64,000 nucleotides of DNA, taken from assembly GCA_029550965.1 (NCBI GenBank), contig JAKPGJ010000006.1, positions 1-64,000 of the forward strand, read 5' to 3'. The notes below the pieces were generated by a model, which worked only from the letters and a program-made list of their open reading frames with translations, was not told the DNA's origin and ran no database searches. The DNA comes from Bacillota bacterium. Its GTDB lineage: Bacteria; Bacillota; Clostridia; Oscillospirales; CAG-382. Position numbers and translations under genes: made by a program. Positions 22,543 through 32,213 of the stretch are shown piece by piece; the stretch's first letter is position 1; every line of letters begins with the position of its first letter.

Positions 22543-22983
22543 ATGGTTATCAGAAACTCAATCAAAGCGATTATCATAAAAAATACAAAGCTGCTTGTCA
22601 CCAAAATGAAGCACGGCGACACGATTTACTACACCCTGCCGGGCGGAAAGCAGGAGGTCAACGAGCTGATGCTCGACGCGCTCAAGCGCGAGGTGCTTGA
22701 GGAAACCGGCTACAAGGTAGAGCCCAAGAGTCTGTTGTTTATCCGCGAGGGCTTCAAGGACGAGCATGAGCAGGACACGCACCGTATCGAGTTTATGTTC
22801 GTCTGCGATATTGTCGAGGAGGTCGGCGAAAGCGCGCTGGAGTACGACGTCAACCAGATTGGTACATACTGGCTGAACATCGACAACATCATGCACGAGC
22901 CGCTGTATCCGGTCGATATGCGCAAAGTCATCAAGAACTACTACTTAGGAAAAAAATCCCCGATTTACCTCGGCGAGATGTAA
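22543..22983 (+). CDS. NUDIX hydrolase
   Basis: GGKQEVNELMLDALKREVLEETGY (Nudix box). Confidence 0.94.
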   Translation: MVIRNSIKAIIIKNTKLLVTKMKHGDTIYYTLPGGKQEVNELMLDALKREVLEETGYKVEPKSLLFIREGFKDEHEQDTHRIEFMFVCDIVEEVGESALEYDVNQIGTYWLNIDNIMHEPLYPVDMRKVIKNYYLGKKSPIYLGEM

Positions 22984-22988
22984 AAAAA

Positions 22989-23028
22989 GAGCGATATACC
23001 CGTTGCGAGCAGGTATATCGCTTTTTTA
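22989..23028 (+). terminator. Convergent terminator
   Basis: AGCGATATACC-n11-GGTATATCGCT-TTTTTATTT. Confidence 0.8.
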
Positions 23029-23049
23029 TTTGCTTTATAATAGAATAGC

Positions 23050-23604
23050 CTATTTCCCCGCGCCGTCTTTTAAAATCCCTGTTTTGTCCAGCCCGATCGT
23101 CACCGCGACGGCAGCGGCGCCTTTGATAAGGTCGGCGGGGATAAAGGGCAGGACGCAGACCGAAAGGCTGGCGTCCAGCGGGTTTCCGGTCAGGTGGGAA
23201 AACCAGAGCGTTCCCGTGGTATAACAGATCAGCGTCGCGGCAAGGATGCCGGCCGAGAGGGAGAACAGACCGCGCTTCTTAAACAATTTTACCGACAGCG
23301 CAATCACCAGCGCCATAAAGGGGTACGCCCACAAAAAGCCGCCGGTCGGACCGACGAATTTTCCGATGCCGCCCTCAAATCCGGAGAAAACCGGCAGCCC
23401 GATGACGCCGAGAACAAGATAGACAAGCGTCGCTGATACGGCGTACGGCGGCGGCAGAACGGCGCCGCAGAGGAAGACCGCAAACAAAGAGAGGGTAATG
23501 GGAATCGGCCCGATCGGAATCGGGAAGGGCGCGGCTATGCATAGAACGGCGGCGAATACCGCCGTAAGCGTGATGTTTCGAATGGTTCTCTTTTTCATAC
23601 GCAT
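23050..23604 (-). CDS. bioY: Biotin ECF transporter S component BioY
   Basis: ITLSLFAVFLCGAVLPP...GLPVFSGFEGGIGKFVGPTGGFLWAYPF; same transcription unit as birA. Confidence 0.95.
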   Translation of the reverse strand: MRMKKRTIRNITLTAVFAAVLCIAAPFPIPIGPIPITLSLFAVFLCGAVLPPPYAVSATLVYLVLGVIGLPVFSGFEGGIGKFVGPTGGFLWAYPFMALVIALSVKLFKKRGLFSLSAGILAATLICYTTGTLWFSHLTGNPLDASLSVCVLPFIPADLIKGAAAVAVTIGLDKTGILKDGAGK

Positions 23605-23608
23605 CGTT

Positions 23609-24571
23609 TCAACCTTTCTGACCAATATGTCGTATGGATATGTCATAAGAGGACAGCTTTTCGGTTCTGCCGTCCGCGTACCGTACGAGAAGCGCCGCGT
23701 TTTCGTCGATATCCTCTGCGACGGCGGGAATCTGCATGCCGTTTTTTATCACGAAAATCTCTCTGCCCAAAACCACCGAGCGCGCTTTGTATTCGTGCAG
23801 AAAGGCTTTGCTTTCCAACTTCGGCAGATCCGCGAAAAGCCGGTTTAATATCTGCGCGGCCAGATAAGGGCGGGAAACCTGTTTGCCGCCTGCCGAAACC
23901 GAGCCGGCGGTGTTTTTTATTTCCTCCGGAAAATCGGCGGTCGAGACGTTCACGCCGATGCCGACAACCGCGTACTCAAGCAGTCCGTTCTCCAGATTGA
24001 TGCCGCCCTCGGTCAGGATGCCCGCGATTTTTTTGTCGTTGCAATACAGGTCGTTGACCCATTTGATGCCGACCGGGACAGCGCAGACCTGCTCGATCGC
24101 TTTGGCGGCAGAAACGGCGGCGAGCGTGGTCAACAGCACCGACTTTTCTGCGCTCAGCTGCGGGCGCAGCAAAACCGACATATAAATGCCGCTGTCCGCC
24201 GGGGAGTAGAAACTTCTGCCCATGCGTCCTCTGCCGGCGGTCTGCTCGTTCGCAATCAGGACTTTTCCTTCCGGCTCTCCGCATGCTGCCAGTTTTTTGA
24301 GCTCCGTATTCGTAGAGGGCAGGCTTTTGCGCGCCTCAATCCGGCAGTTTTTTGCGGCGCCCTCCAAATAGGGAAGAATGCTTTGCTCGGTTAAAATATC
24401 GTTTTCCGCCGAAAGGCGGTACCCTTTGTTGGGCGAAGAATCAATGAGATAGCCTTCTGTCCGCAGCTGTTTGATATGTTTCCAGACGGCGCTGCGGGTA
24501 ATCGAGAGCTTGTCCGCGATATACTGCCCGTTGACATAGCGCCCCCTGTTCGCTTCGAGTATCGCAAGCAA
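23609..24571 (-). CDS. birA: Bifunctional biotin-[carboxylase] ligase / biotin operon repressor
   Basis: N-terminal wHTH, LPSTNTELKKLAACGEPEGKVLIANEQTAGRGRMGRSFYSP, VGIKWVNDLYCNDKKIAGILTE. Confidence 0.95.
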   Translation of the reverse strand: MLAILEANRGRYVNGQYIADKLSITRSAVWKHIKQLRTEGYLIDSSPNKGYRLSAENDILTEQSILPYLEGAAKNCRIEARKSLPSTNTELKKLAACGEPEGKVLIANEQTAGRGRMGRSFYSPADSGIYMSVLLRPQLSAEKSVLLTTLAAVSAAKAIEQVCAVPVGIKWVNDLYCNDKKIAGILTEGGINLENGLLEYAVVGIGVNVSTADFPEEIKNTAGSVSAGGKQVSRPYLAAQILNRLFADLPKLESKAFLHEYKARSVVLGREIFVIKNGMQIPAVAEDIDENAALLVRYADGRTEKLSSYDISIRHIGQKG

Positions 24572-24617
24572 TTCGTTTTTTATGATGAAACCCTCCTGCT
24601 ATAAAAAAGTTTTTGTC

Positions 24618-24646
24618 AGTATATCATATCGGCCGCACATTGTCAA
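24618..24646 (-). promoter_or_regulatory. Sigma-A promoter of birA-bioY
   Basis: Minus strand TTGACA-N17-TATACT; -35 lies inside the BirA operator. Confidence 0.75.
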
Positions 24647-24671
24647 CCGTAAACGGAAAAATGGTTGACAA
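24640..24671. promoter_or_regulatory. BirA operator
   Basis: TTGTCAACC-N14-GGTTGACAA perfect inverted repeat, canonical BirA site architecture, directly upstream of birA-bioY. Confidence 0.93.
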
Positions 24672-24831
24672 TTTATTGAAAAAATACTTGATTTATTAAT
24701 AATTGTTTTTTTATAATGAAGCTAAATTAAAAGAAGAGCGGCGTATCGTTAAAAAGCACAAGAATTGATCGCAAATATGTTTAGAATTCATAAATTTGCT
24801 TCAGTACGCTTCGTTGCTGTCGAAATTTTAT

Positions 24832-24859
24832 TGACAGAAAAATGTTTTAATGGTATTAT
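24832..24859 (+). promoter_or_regulatory. Sigma-A promoter of the solute-binding protein gene
   Basis: TTGACA-N16-TATTAT about 65 bp before the start codon. Confidence 0.55.
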
Positions 24860-24924
24860 TAAAACAGTAATGTTCTCATTTAGAGACATAAATTAAAATA
24901 TATCTCACGAAAGGAAAGGTTTGT

Positions 24925-26451
24925 ATGACCAGCAGGAAATTCTTTGTTGTGCTCACCTGCCTGCTTTTGTCATTGACATTTGCACTCGGCGCATGTAATA
25001 CATCTTCAGGCGACGAAACCAGTGGAAGCACGTCAACGACAGGCAGAATAGGCAACGAGCATGGCGGTTTTGATCCGGCGACGAACAGATACTATGTGAA
25101 CATGCCGGCGTTTAATTTCGATAAGAAAGAGTTCAACGTATTGGTCCTTGACAACACCAGGGAAACGACTTACTATTCCGAAGAAGTAGGTGTTGACAAG
25201 TACGAAACAACCGACGAAGTTCTTGAGGACGCAGTACGCAACAGGAATAATAAGGTATTTGAAGATTACGGCGTAACAATCAACGCTGTATACGCAGCCA
25301 ATGTCTTTGAAGACTTGAGCAAAGATGTAAAAGCGAACACCGGCGCGTACGACATGGCAATGCCGTTCCTGTACCAGTGCGTAAACCTTGCGCAGTCCGG
25401 CGACATTTACGATCTCAGAAGCGATCCGTTCAACAAGTACATTGATTTAGAAATGCCTTGGTGGGATCAGAACGCAACCGCATCTCTGTCCATCGACAAC
25501 AAGGTCTTCTTCACGACCGGCGACATTTCCATCATGCAGAAGATTGTCTCTATTGCGGTAACCTTCAACAAGGATATGCTCAAGGACAACTTCCCGGACG
25601 TTAACCTTTATCAGGAAGTCAGAGACGGAAAATGGACGCTTGACAGAATGATTGAGCTGTCCAAGCAGGTCACCAAAGACTACACCGGCGAAGGCGAAAT
25701 GACCTACAAGGACATTTGGGGTCTTTCCGGTTCTTACGGCGACGCGTCCATGATGTATCTTGCATCGGGCGAGAAACTGATTACCAAAGACGAGAACACC
25801 GACTATCCGATTCTTGCGATCGGCAACGAGAGATCTCTCAACGTTGCGAAGAAGATTTTAGAAGAGCTTCAGCGGAAGAACGAGTGGGTCATCCATGCTA
25901 ATGAGTTCAGAGATGTCTCTGATATCTGGAAGACCTCTTTGGATATTTTCGGCGAGAACCGCGCATTGTTCCGTACTTCCGCGTTCTCCGCAATCAAGAA
26001 GCTGAGAAACTACACCGACAACAGCGACTTCGGCGTTATTCCGATGCCCAAGTTTGACGCGGATCAGGAGAAGTACTACACACCGTGTTCCGCTAGGCTG
26101 GCGTACGGCGTTGTTATTCCGAAGTCCGCGCCGGATCCCGAGTTCTCCGCATTCATGACCGAGGTAATGGCTTGCGAAGCGAAGAACTATATCACCGACG
26201 CTTACTATGAGACCATCCTGAAGTCGAGAGACTTAAAGGATGAAGAGAGCGAGGAAATGCTCGACAAGTATATCTTCAACAATGTGGTATACGACCTCGG
26301 AATCATCTACAACTTCGGCAACGTTTCCTCTATGTTCAACACGCTGATGTCGAGCGGAAATTCGGATATAGTATCGACGCTGGATGCAAACAGAGATGCT
26401 ATTGAAGCTGCGATCGATCAGGTAGTACAGCAGTATCAGGATTCACAGTAA
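24925..26451 (+). CDS. Extracellular solute-binding lipoprotein
   Basis: Signal peptide with lipobox (LTFALGAC); MAMPFLYQCVNLAQSGDIYDLRS... SBP-like fold, similar to 26691..28175. Confidence 0.8.
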   Translation: MTSRKFFVVLTCLLLSLTFALGACNTSSGDETSGSTSTTGRIGNEHGGFDPATNRYYVNMPAFNFDKKEFNVLVLDNTRETTYYSEEVGVDKYETTDEVLEDAVRNRNNKVFEDYGVTINAVYAANVFEDLSKDVKANTGAYDMAMPFLYQCVNLAQSGDIYDLRSDPFNKYIDLEMPWWDQNATASLSIDNKVFFTTGDISIMQKIVSIAVTFNKDMLKDNFPDVNLYQEVRDGKWTLDRMIELSKQVTKDYTGEGEMTYKDIWGLSGSYGDASMMYLASGEKLITKDENTDYPILAIGNERSLNVAKKILEELQRKNEWVIHANEFRDVSDIWKTSLDIFGENRALFRTSAFSAIKKLRNYTDNSDFGVIPMPKFDADQEKYYTPCSARLAYGVVIPKSAPDPEFSAFMTEVMACEAKNYITDAYYETILKSRDLKDEESEEMLDKYIFNNVVYDLGIIYNFGNVSSMFNTLMSSGNSDIVSTLDANRDAIEAAIDQVVQQYQDSQ

Positions 26452-26627
26452 CGAATTTGTAAAATAAAAAGGCGGCGCTTAAAAAGCCCGCCTTTTTCAT
26501 AGCGGCGAAAATAAACGGTATGCGCTGATTGCTTTTTTGGCAATACGTACGGTTTATTCTTCCGTTCATCGGAAACGGAGAACGCGGCGATAATCTGAAA
26601 GATGCGGGTGTTAAAACTGCCCGTAAA

Positions 26628-26662
26628 AAATAACGGGTGGTTGAGAACCACCCGTTCGATTT
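26628..26662. terminator. Bidirectional hairpin terminator
   Basis: AACGGGTGGTT-gag-AACCACCCGTT, T-rich on both strands. Confidence 0.75.
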
Positions 26663-26690
26663 TTTGGTATGTATAAGGTTTTTTAAGACT

Positions 26691-28175
26691 TTACTGGAAT
26701 TCCTTATAGAAGTTTACGGTCTGCTCAAGCTGACTTTGTGCAGCGTCTTTCAGCGCGTCATAGGTGGATGCGAAGGAATCTCTGGGCTTGGATTCTAACG
26801 ACTGCAAAGCGACGTCGAGACCGCCCCAGGCGTAGATAATTCCGATATCGCATCCTCTGGTCGTGAAGATGAGGTCCAGCATCGCGATGGAGTCGTCGTC
26901 TCTTGTCTTCTGGTATTTCAGCGCTACTTCATAGTATGCGGGATATACATAGTTTCTGCTCTCTGCAGCGAGCGACTCAAGAATGATTCCGGTAAACTCG
27001 AGTTCCTCACCGTCGACCGTACTCGGAATCGCAAAGCAGGTGCTGACCCACGGATTGATCAAGCTGTGGTAGGATTCCTGTTCTTCGTTAAACAGCGGAA
27101 CCGGAACAATTCCAAAATCGTCTTCCATTTCAACGAGCGAGTCGGTTGAATTGATATTGGCTGAGAAGAACAGGCAGCGGCCCTCCAGGAAGGGCTTGAT
27201 TGTCAGCGATACGGGCCATTGCGCTTCGTTGAAATAATCGTTCGCGTTCAGGTAGTGTTCGTCGTCATGTACAAGGTCAAGCATTTTATCAATAACTCTG
27301 ACGGAACGTTCGTTGTACATCGTCAGCATAGGATAGCCGTCCGAACCGATCTTGGCGATTCTTTCGCCCGAACCATAGAAAAGCGCCCACATATCGTCAA
27401 GCTGTCCGGACCAGCCCATGCTGTCTCTGTATGTAATTCTGCCGTCGCCGTCCAGATCCTGGCCGATGGTTTTTGCCATCGTGAACACTTTGTCCATTGT
27501 CCACTTATGATTCTTGACAAGCTCGTAAGGATCATCAAGGTTGTGGTCTTTTATCAGCTGCTTGTTGAACATCAGCGCCGCCGTAGCGCCTTTGTTGATA
27601 ACGCCGATGTCGCCGACTGTGAAATACAGCTTGTTGTTGATCGTAAGCTCTTTGTTAAACGCCTGGTCCCACCACGGTTTGCTCATATCTAAGTAGGGAA
27701 CCGTGAACAGGTCGTGCAGATAACCGCCTGCGGCAAGCGTCGCGCCGTCGTAAATGCAGGGAACCACAACCTGGAAATCGTTGGTGCCGGCCGCGGCGTT
27801 CCGTCTGATGGTTTCGGCAAACTCGCCGTTCTTGCGTTTTAAATCGTAAACATAGATTTCTTTAATTTCTACGTTGAATCTTTCTTCTACAACCTGGTTT
27901 CTTCTTTGAATCGCATCGTTAACGACGGTGGACATTCTTTCTGTATTTTCGTTGTAAACGATTTCAGACTCATGCGTCGGGTTAACGCCGCAGGTTAAAA
28001 AGGTGAGTGTTCTTCCGCCGAAGTTCACAATCGGCACATCCGCAACGTGCAGTCCGTTCCCTTCCGAGGAAGCGGTTGCGGATACGTCTTTGCCGGCGGT
28101 CTCTTCACCGCAAGCGGCGAGAAACACGGAGCCAAGCATCAATAGCCCTAAAGCTATACAAAGCGCTTTTTTCAT
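26691..28175 (-). CDS. Extracellular solute-binding lipoprotein (paralogue, convergent)
   Basis: Lipobox FLAACGEE; shared motifs with 24925..26451: PWWDQ, LYFTVGDI, FNKQL, GIVPVPLFNEEQE, YVYPAYYE. Confidence 0.8.
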   Translation of the reverse strand: MKKALCIALGLLMLGSVFLAACGEETAGKDVSATASSEGNGLHVADVPIVNFGGRTLTFLTCGVNPTHESEIVYNENTERMSTVVNDAIQRRNQVVEERFNVEIKEIYVYDLKRKNGEFAETIRRNAAAGTNDFQVVVPCIYDGATLAAGGYLHDLFTVPYLDMSKPWWDQAFNKELTINNKLYFTVGDIGVINKGATAALMFNKQLIKDHNLDDPYELVKNHKWTMDKVFTMAKTIGQDLDGDGRITYRDSMGWSGQLDDMWALFYGSGERIAKIGSDGYPMLTMYNERSVRVIDKMLDLVHDDEHYLNANDYFNEAQWPVSLTIKPFLEGRCLFFSANINSTDSLVEMEDDFGIVPVPLFNEEQESYHSLINPWVSTCFAIPSTVDGEELEFTGIILESLAAESRNYVYPAYYEVALKYQKTRDDDSIAMLDLIFTTRGCDIGIIYAWGGLDVALQSLESKPRDSFASTYDALKDAAQSQLEQTVNFYKEFQ

Positions 28176-28329
28176 AGTAACCTCCTATATTCATATGCTT
28201 GACATCAATATACCATTTACTTATCAGAAAAGCAAGTAGTTGTTCACATCTATCAACATTTCGGATAAGAATATTTAATTAAATATTGCAAAAATTTACT
28301 TTATATGTTATTCTATTCCCGTTAAGGAT

Positions 28330-29202
28330 GTGATGGCTTTGGGAAAAAAGATTAATCCCAATAAAGAAGGCAGAAGAATCAAAACATTGCCGCCGATCAG
28401 CAAAGTTGCGCCTTATATTATGAAAACAAGGCAGGACGCTTCCAACCGATTGTCCGATACGCTCGATATTGAGAAGGCCGACGAGTTTATCTTCAAGAAG
28501 CGTCAGCAGGGGCTGAAAGGCTTCGGCATGCTTCACCTGTTCATCGCCGCGTACGTAAGGCTGGTTTCGCAGCGTCCGGCAATCAACCGCTTTATCAGGG
28601 GTCAGAAAATCTATGCGCGCAACTGCATTGAGGTAATGCTGACAATAAAAAAGGAAATGAAGCTCGAAGCGCCCGATACCTGCTTAAAGCTCATTTTCCC
28701 GCCCGACGCGACTGCCGACGATGTGTACTGGATTATTCAGGACGCGGTGGAAAAGAGCAGGGCCGCCGAGAGCGATTTTGACGATACGGCAAAGATACTC
28801 AACTACATACCCGGTTTGTTGTTAAAGTTTACCGTCTGGCTGTTAAAGCTGATGGATTATTTCGGGCTGATTCCCAGAAAGCTCACGAAACTGAGCCCCT
28901 TCCACGGCAGTTTTGCGATCACGTCGATGGGTTCGCTCGGCATTCCGCCGATTTCGCATCATCTGTATGATTTCGGAAACATTCCGATATTCTGCGCTTT
29001 CGGCGCGAAATATACGAAGTACGAGATCGGGCCGGACGGAACCGTCAAGCAGCGCAAGTATGTCGATTATAATATCAATACCGACGAGCGTATCTGCGAC
29101 GGTCATTATTTTGCTTCTGCCCTTAAGCTCTTTAAATCGATACTGAAAAATCCGGAAGTTCTGGATAAACCGCCGGAGAAAGTTTACGAGGATATTCCAT
29201 AA
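28330..29202 (+). CDS. Stand-alone 2-oxoacid dehydrogenase acyltransferase (E2/CAT-fold) protein
   Basis: GSFAITSMGSLGIPPISHHLYDFGNIPIFCAFG and NTDERICDGHYFASALKLF, equivalent to the E2 DHRxxDG region; no lipoyl domain. Confidence 0.75.
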   Translation: MMALGKKINPNKEGRRIKTLPPISKVAPYIMKTRQDASNRLSDTLDIEKADEFIFKKRQQGLKGFGMLHLFIAAYVRLVSQRPAINRFIRGQKIYARNCIEVMLTIKKEMKLEAPDTCLKLIFPPDATADDVYWIIQDAVEKSRAAESDFDDTAKILNYIPGLLLKFTVWLLKLMDYFGLIPRKLTKLSPFHGSFAITSMGSLGIPPISHHLYDFGNIPIFCAFGAKYTKYEIGPDGTVKQRKYVDYNINTDERICDGHYFASALKLFKSILKNPEVLDKPPEKVYEDIP

Positions 29203-29205
29203 ATA

Positions 29206-29237
29206 ACAATTCCGGTGCCGCGCGGCACCGGAATTGT
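29206..29237. repeat. 32-bp perfect palindrome
   Basis: ACAATTCCGGTGCCGC|GCGGCACCGGAATTGT, intergenic upstream of argH, no adjacent T tract. Confidence 0.9.
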
Positions 29238-29332
29238 AACTCTGCCACTCCCTTTATTTTAATACGGGGATTTTTTTGTAACCAGATTTGGAAATAAAGC
29301 AGAACGATACAGGAAAGCGCAAGGAATACAGC

Positions 29333-30715
29333 ATGAGTACGGAAAAATTATGGGCGGGACGCTTTAAAAAGCGTCTTGACGATAAAGCAAACGATTTTAA
29401 TACCTCGCTGCCGTTTGACATGCGCATGTACCGGCAGGACATCGAAGGCTCGATCGCGCACGCGAAAATGCTTGCCCTGCAGGGCATCATTACGGTCGAG
29501 GACGGAGAGGCGATTGTAAAAGGGTTAACAGGCATTCTGGAGGACATCGAGCGCGGCAGGCTTTCGATCGAGGGCGAATACGAGGACATCCATTCCTTTG
29601 TGGAGGGGAAACTGACCGAACGCATCGGCGACGCGGGTAAACGGCTTCATACCGCGCGGAGCAGGAACGACCAGGTCGCGCTGGATATTCGGCTGTATCT
29701 GCGGAACGAATGCGACAAAATCGAGGGTTTGCTAAAAGACCTGATTTTGACGGTTGCGGAGCTTGCCGAAAAGCACGCCGATACCGTGATGTGCGGCTAT
29801 ACGCATTTGCAGCGCGCCCAGCCGATTACCTTCGGGCAGCATCTGCTCGCGTATGCGTTTATGTTTTTGCGCGACCTCGACAGGTTGCGCGACTGCAGAA
29901 AGCGCATGAATATCTCGCCGCTCGGCTCCTGCGCGCTCGCGGGCACCGGATTCCCGATCGACAGACTGAAAGTTGCGGAACTGCTCGGGATGGACGGGAT
30001 TTGCGAGAACAGCCTGGACGGCGTTTCGGACCGCGATTTCGCCGCGGAACTGGCTTTTGTCCTTTCGCTGACGATGACGCACCTCTCCCGTTTTTCCGAG
30101 GAAATTATCCTTTGGTGCTCGTGGGAATTTAAATTTATCGAGCTGGACGACAGTTTCTCGACCGGTTCGTCGATTATGCCGCAGAAGAAGAACGCGGACA
30201 TCGCCGAGCTTGTCCGGGGAAAGACTGGCAGGGCTTACGGCAATCTGATTGCGCTGCTGACGGTTTTAAAAGGGCTTCCGCTTGCATATAACAAGGATAT
30301 GCAGGAGGATAAGGAAGCGATTTTCGACAGCGTGGATACGGTCAAGAACGCGCTCGCGGTGTTCGCGCCCATGCTCAAAACGATGAAGGTCAACAAGGAG
30401 AACATGCGCAAGGCGGCCGCGGAAGGCTTCATCAACGCGACCGACGGCGCCGATTATCTGACCGCGAAGGGCATTCCGTTCAGAACCGCGTATAAAATCA
30501 TGGGCGAGATTGTCGCTTACTGCATCGAAAACGGCAAAACCCTCGAAACGCTGTCCCTTGCGGAGTACCGGAAATTCTCCGACGCGTTTGAAGCGGACGT
30601 TTATCAAGCGATAGACCTTGATCAATGCGTCGCCAAGCGCAATTCAAGAGGCGGAACCGGCAGAGAATCGGTGAACCGGCAGATCGAAATTGTAAAAAAA
30701 GCATTGCAGCAGTAA
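29333..30715 (+). CDS. argH: Argininosuccinate lyase
   Basis: LWAGRFKKRLDDKANDFNTSLPFD...TARSRNDQVALD...GSSIMPQKKNADIAELVRGKTGR. Confidence 0.97.
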   Translation: MSTEKLWAGRFKKRLDDKANDFNTSLPFDMRMYRQDIEGSIAHAKMLALQGIITVEDGEAIVKGLTGILEDIERGRLSIEGEYEDIHSFVEGKLTERIGDAGKRLHTARSRNDQVALDIRLYLRNECDKIEGLLKDLILTVAELAEKHADTVMCGYTHLQRAQPITFGQHLLAYAFMFLRDLDRLRDCRKRMNISPLGSCALAGTGFPIDRLKVAELLGMDGICENSLDGVSDRDFAAELAFVLSLTMTHLSRFSEEIILWCSWEFKFIELDDSFSTGSSIMPQKKNADIAELVRGKTGRAYGNLIALLTVLKGLPLAYNKDMQEDKEAIFDSVDTVKNALAVFAPMLKTMKVNKENMRKAAAEGFINATDGADYLTAKGIPFRTAYKIMGEIVAYCIENGKTLETLSLAEYRKFSDAFEADVYQAIDLDQCVAKRNSRGGTGRESVNRQIEIVKKALQQ

Positions 30716-30850
30716 CATATAAAAATGGAAGCGGCAGTGAAGGCTGTACGATGATTGCCGACTTCTTTTTCAGTGGAGTTTGTTTGCAGCCGACATCTTA
30801 GTGCTTTCATCCCGGGAATCTGCATAACTATTGAGAAAGAAGGTACTTTT

Positions 30851-32209
30851 TTGAAAAACAGCTTTTTACTCATGTCCAAAACCGCTGTAAAACTTTATAC
30901 CTGCGTAAAGGCGCTGCCTATTTACGACTACCACTGCCATTTATCGGCGGAGGAAATTTGCAAAGACGAGCCGTTTGAAAACATCGGAAAGCTCTGGCTG
31001 GAGCACGACCACTACAAATGGCGGCTGATGCGTTCCTTTGGCATCGACGAGGAAAGGATAACCGGCGGCGCCGACTGGCGCGAGAAGTTTTTGGCGTTCT
31101 CGCAGGCGATTGCGTATGCGGCGGGCAATCCGCTATACCACTGGACCGCCATGGAACTGAGCGCTTATTTTGGGATAGACCTTCCGCTCAATCCCGAAAA
31201 CGCCGAACTGATCTGGAACACCGCGAATTCGATTATCAAAGCGCGCAAGCTCTCGCCGAAAAAACTAATCCGCCAGTCCAACGTAAAATACATCGCCACG
31301 ACCAACGACGTTACCGATTCGCTCGAATTTCACACGACGCTGCGCTATGACGATTATGTCGTGACCGTCGCGCCCGCCTTTCGGACGGACAGGCTGCTGC
31401 TGATAACGGAAAAGGAGTATCCCGCCTACATAATAAAGCTGTCGGCGCTGACGGAGATGGAAATTAAAGACTTGAGTTCGCTGCAGGCGGCGGTGGCGAA
31501 ACGGCTTGATTTCTTTAAGCGGCTAAACTGCCGTTTTTCGGACGTCGGCATACCGTATTTTCCCGACAGCGTCGCGGATTTTAAAGAAGCAGACCGGATA
31601 TTCCGCGCGGCTTTGGAAAGGAAAGAGATTACCGAGCGGGAGTTTCTTGCGTTCCTCGGGTATATGTTTGTGTTCTTAGGCAACCTGTACCGGGAGAACA
31701 ATATCGTCATGCAGTGGCATCTTGCCGCCGCGCGAAACGTAAACAGCCGGCTTTTCGCGGAAAAAGGCGCCGACAGCGGCGGCGACTGCATCGGAGAGCC
31801 GATTCCGACGCGGGATGTCCTCAGAATCTTGGACGCCATCAACAACTGCGGCGGGCTGCCGAAAACCATACTGTATTCGCTTCATCCCGCCATGCTGGAG
31901 CCGCTGGCGGTGGCGGCAGGCTGTTTTGAGAATGTGTTCATAGGACCGGCGTGGTGGTTCAATGACCACGTCCTCGGCATTACGCAGACGCTGGAAACGG
32001 TTGCGCACAGCGGACTGATCGCCGCGTTTCCCGGCATGGTGACCGACAGCCGCAGCTTTCTTTCCTATGTCCGGCACGACTATTTCCGGCGCATTTTATG
32101 CTCTCTTGTTGGCAACTGGGTGGAAAGCGGCGAGTTCTGCGGCGACGCCGAGCAGCTGTGTGTAAAAATCTGCTGTGGCAACGCAAGAGAATTGATTGAG
32201 GGGACATAA
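30851..32209 (+). CDS. uxaC: Glucuronate (uronate) isomerase
   Basis: LPIYDYHCHLSAEEI...KWRLMRSFGI...GPAWWFNDHVLGI; TTG start at 30851 proposed from the SD position. Confidence 0.9.
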   Translation: MKNSFLLMSKTAVKLYTCVKALPIYDYHCHLSAEEICKDEPFENIGKLWLEHDHYKWRLMRSFGIDEERITGGADWREKFLAFSQAIAYAAGNPLYHWTAMELSAYFGIDLPLNPENAELIWNTANSIIKARKLSPKKLIRQSNVKYIATTNDVTDSLEFHTTLRYDDYVVTVAPAFRTDRLLLITEKEYPAYIIKLSALTEMEIKDLSSLQAAVAKRLDFFKRLNCRFSDVGIPYFPDSVADFKEADRIFRAALERKEITEREFLAFLGYMFVFLGNLYRENNIVMQWHLAAARNVNSRLFAEKGADSGGDCIGEPIPTRDVLRILDAINNCGGLPKTILYSLHPAMLEPLAVAAGCFENVFIGPAWWFNDHVLGITQTLETVAHSGLIAAFPGMVTDSRSFLSYVRHDYFRRILCSLVGNWVESGEFCGDAEQLCVKICCGNARELIEGT

Positions 32210-32213
32210 GGTT

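Noticed and set aside
22482-22700. Short ORF overlapping the NUDIX start
   Set aside because: Different frame over the Nudix box; the 22543-22983 frame carries the intact Nudix signature.
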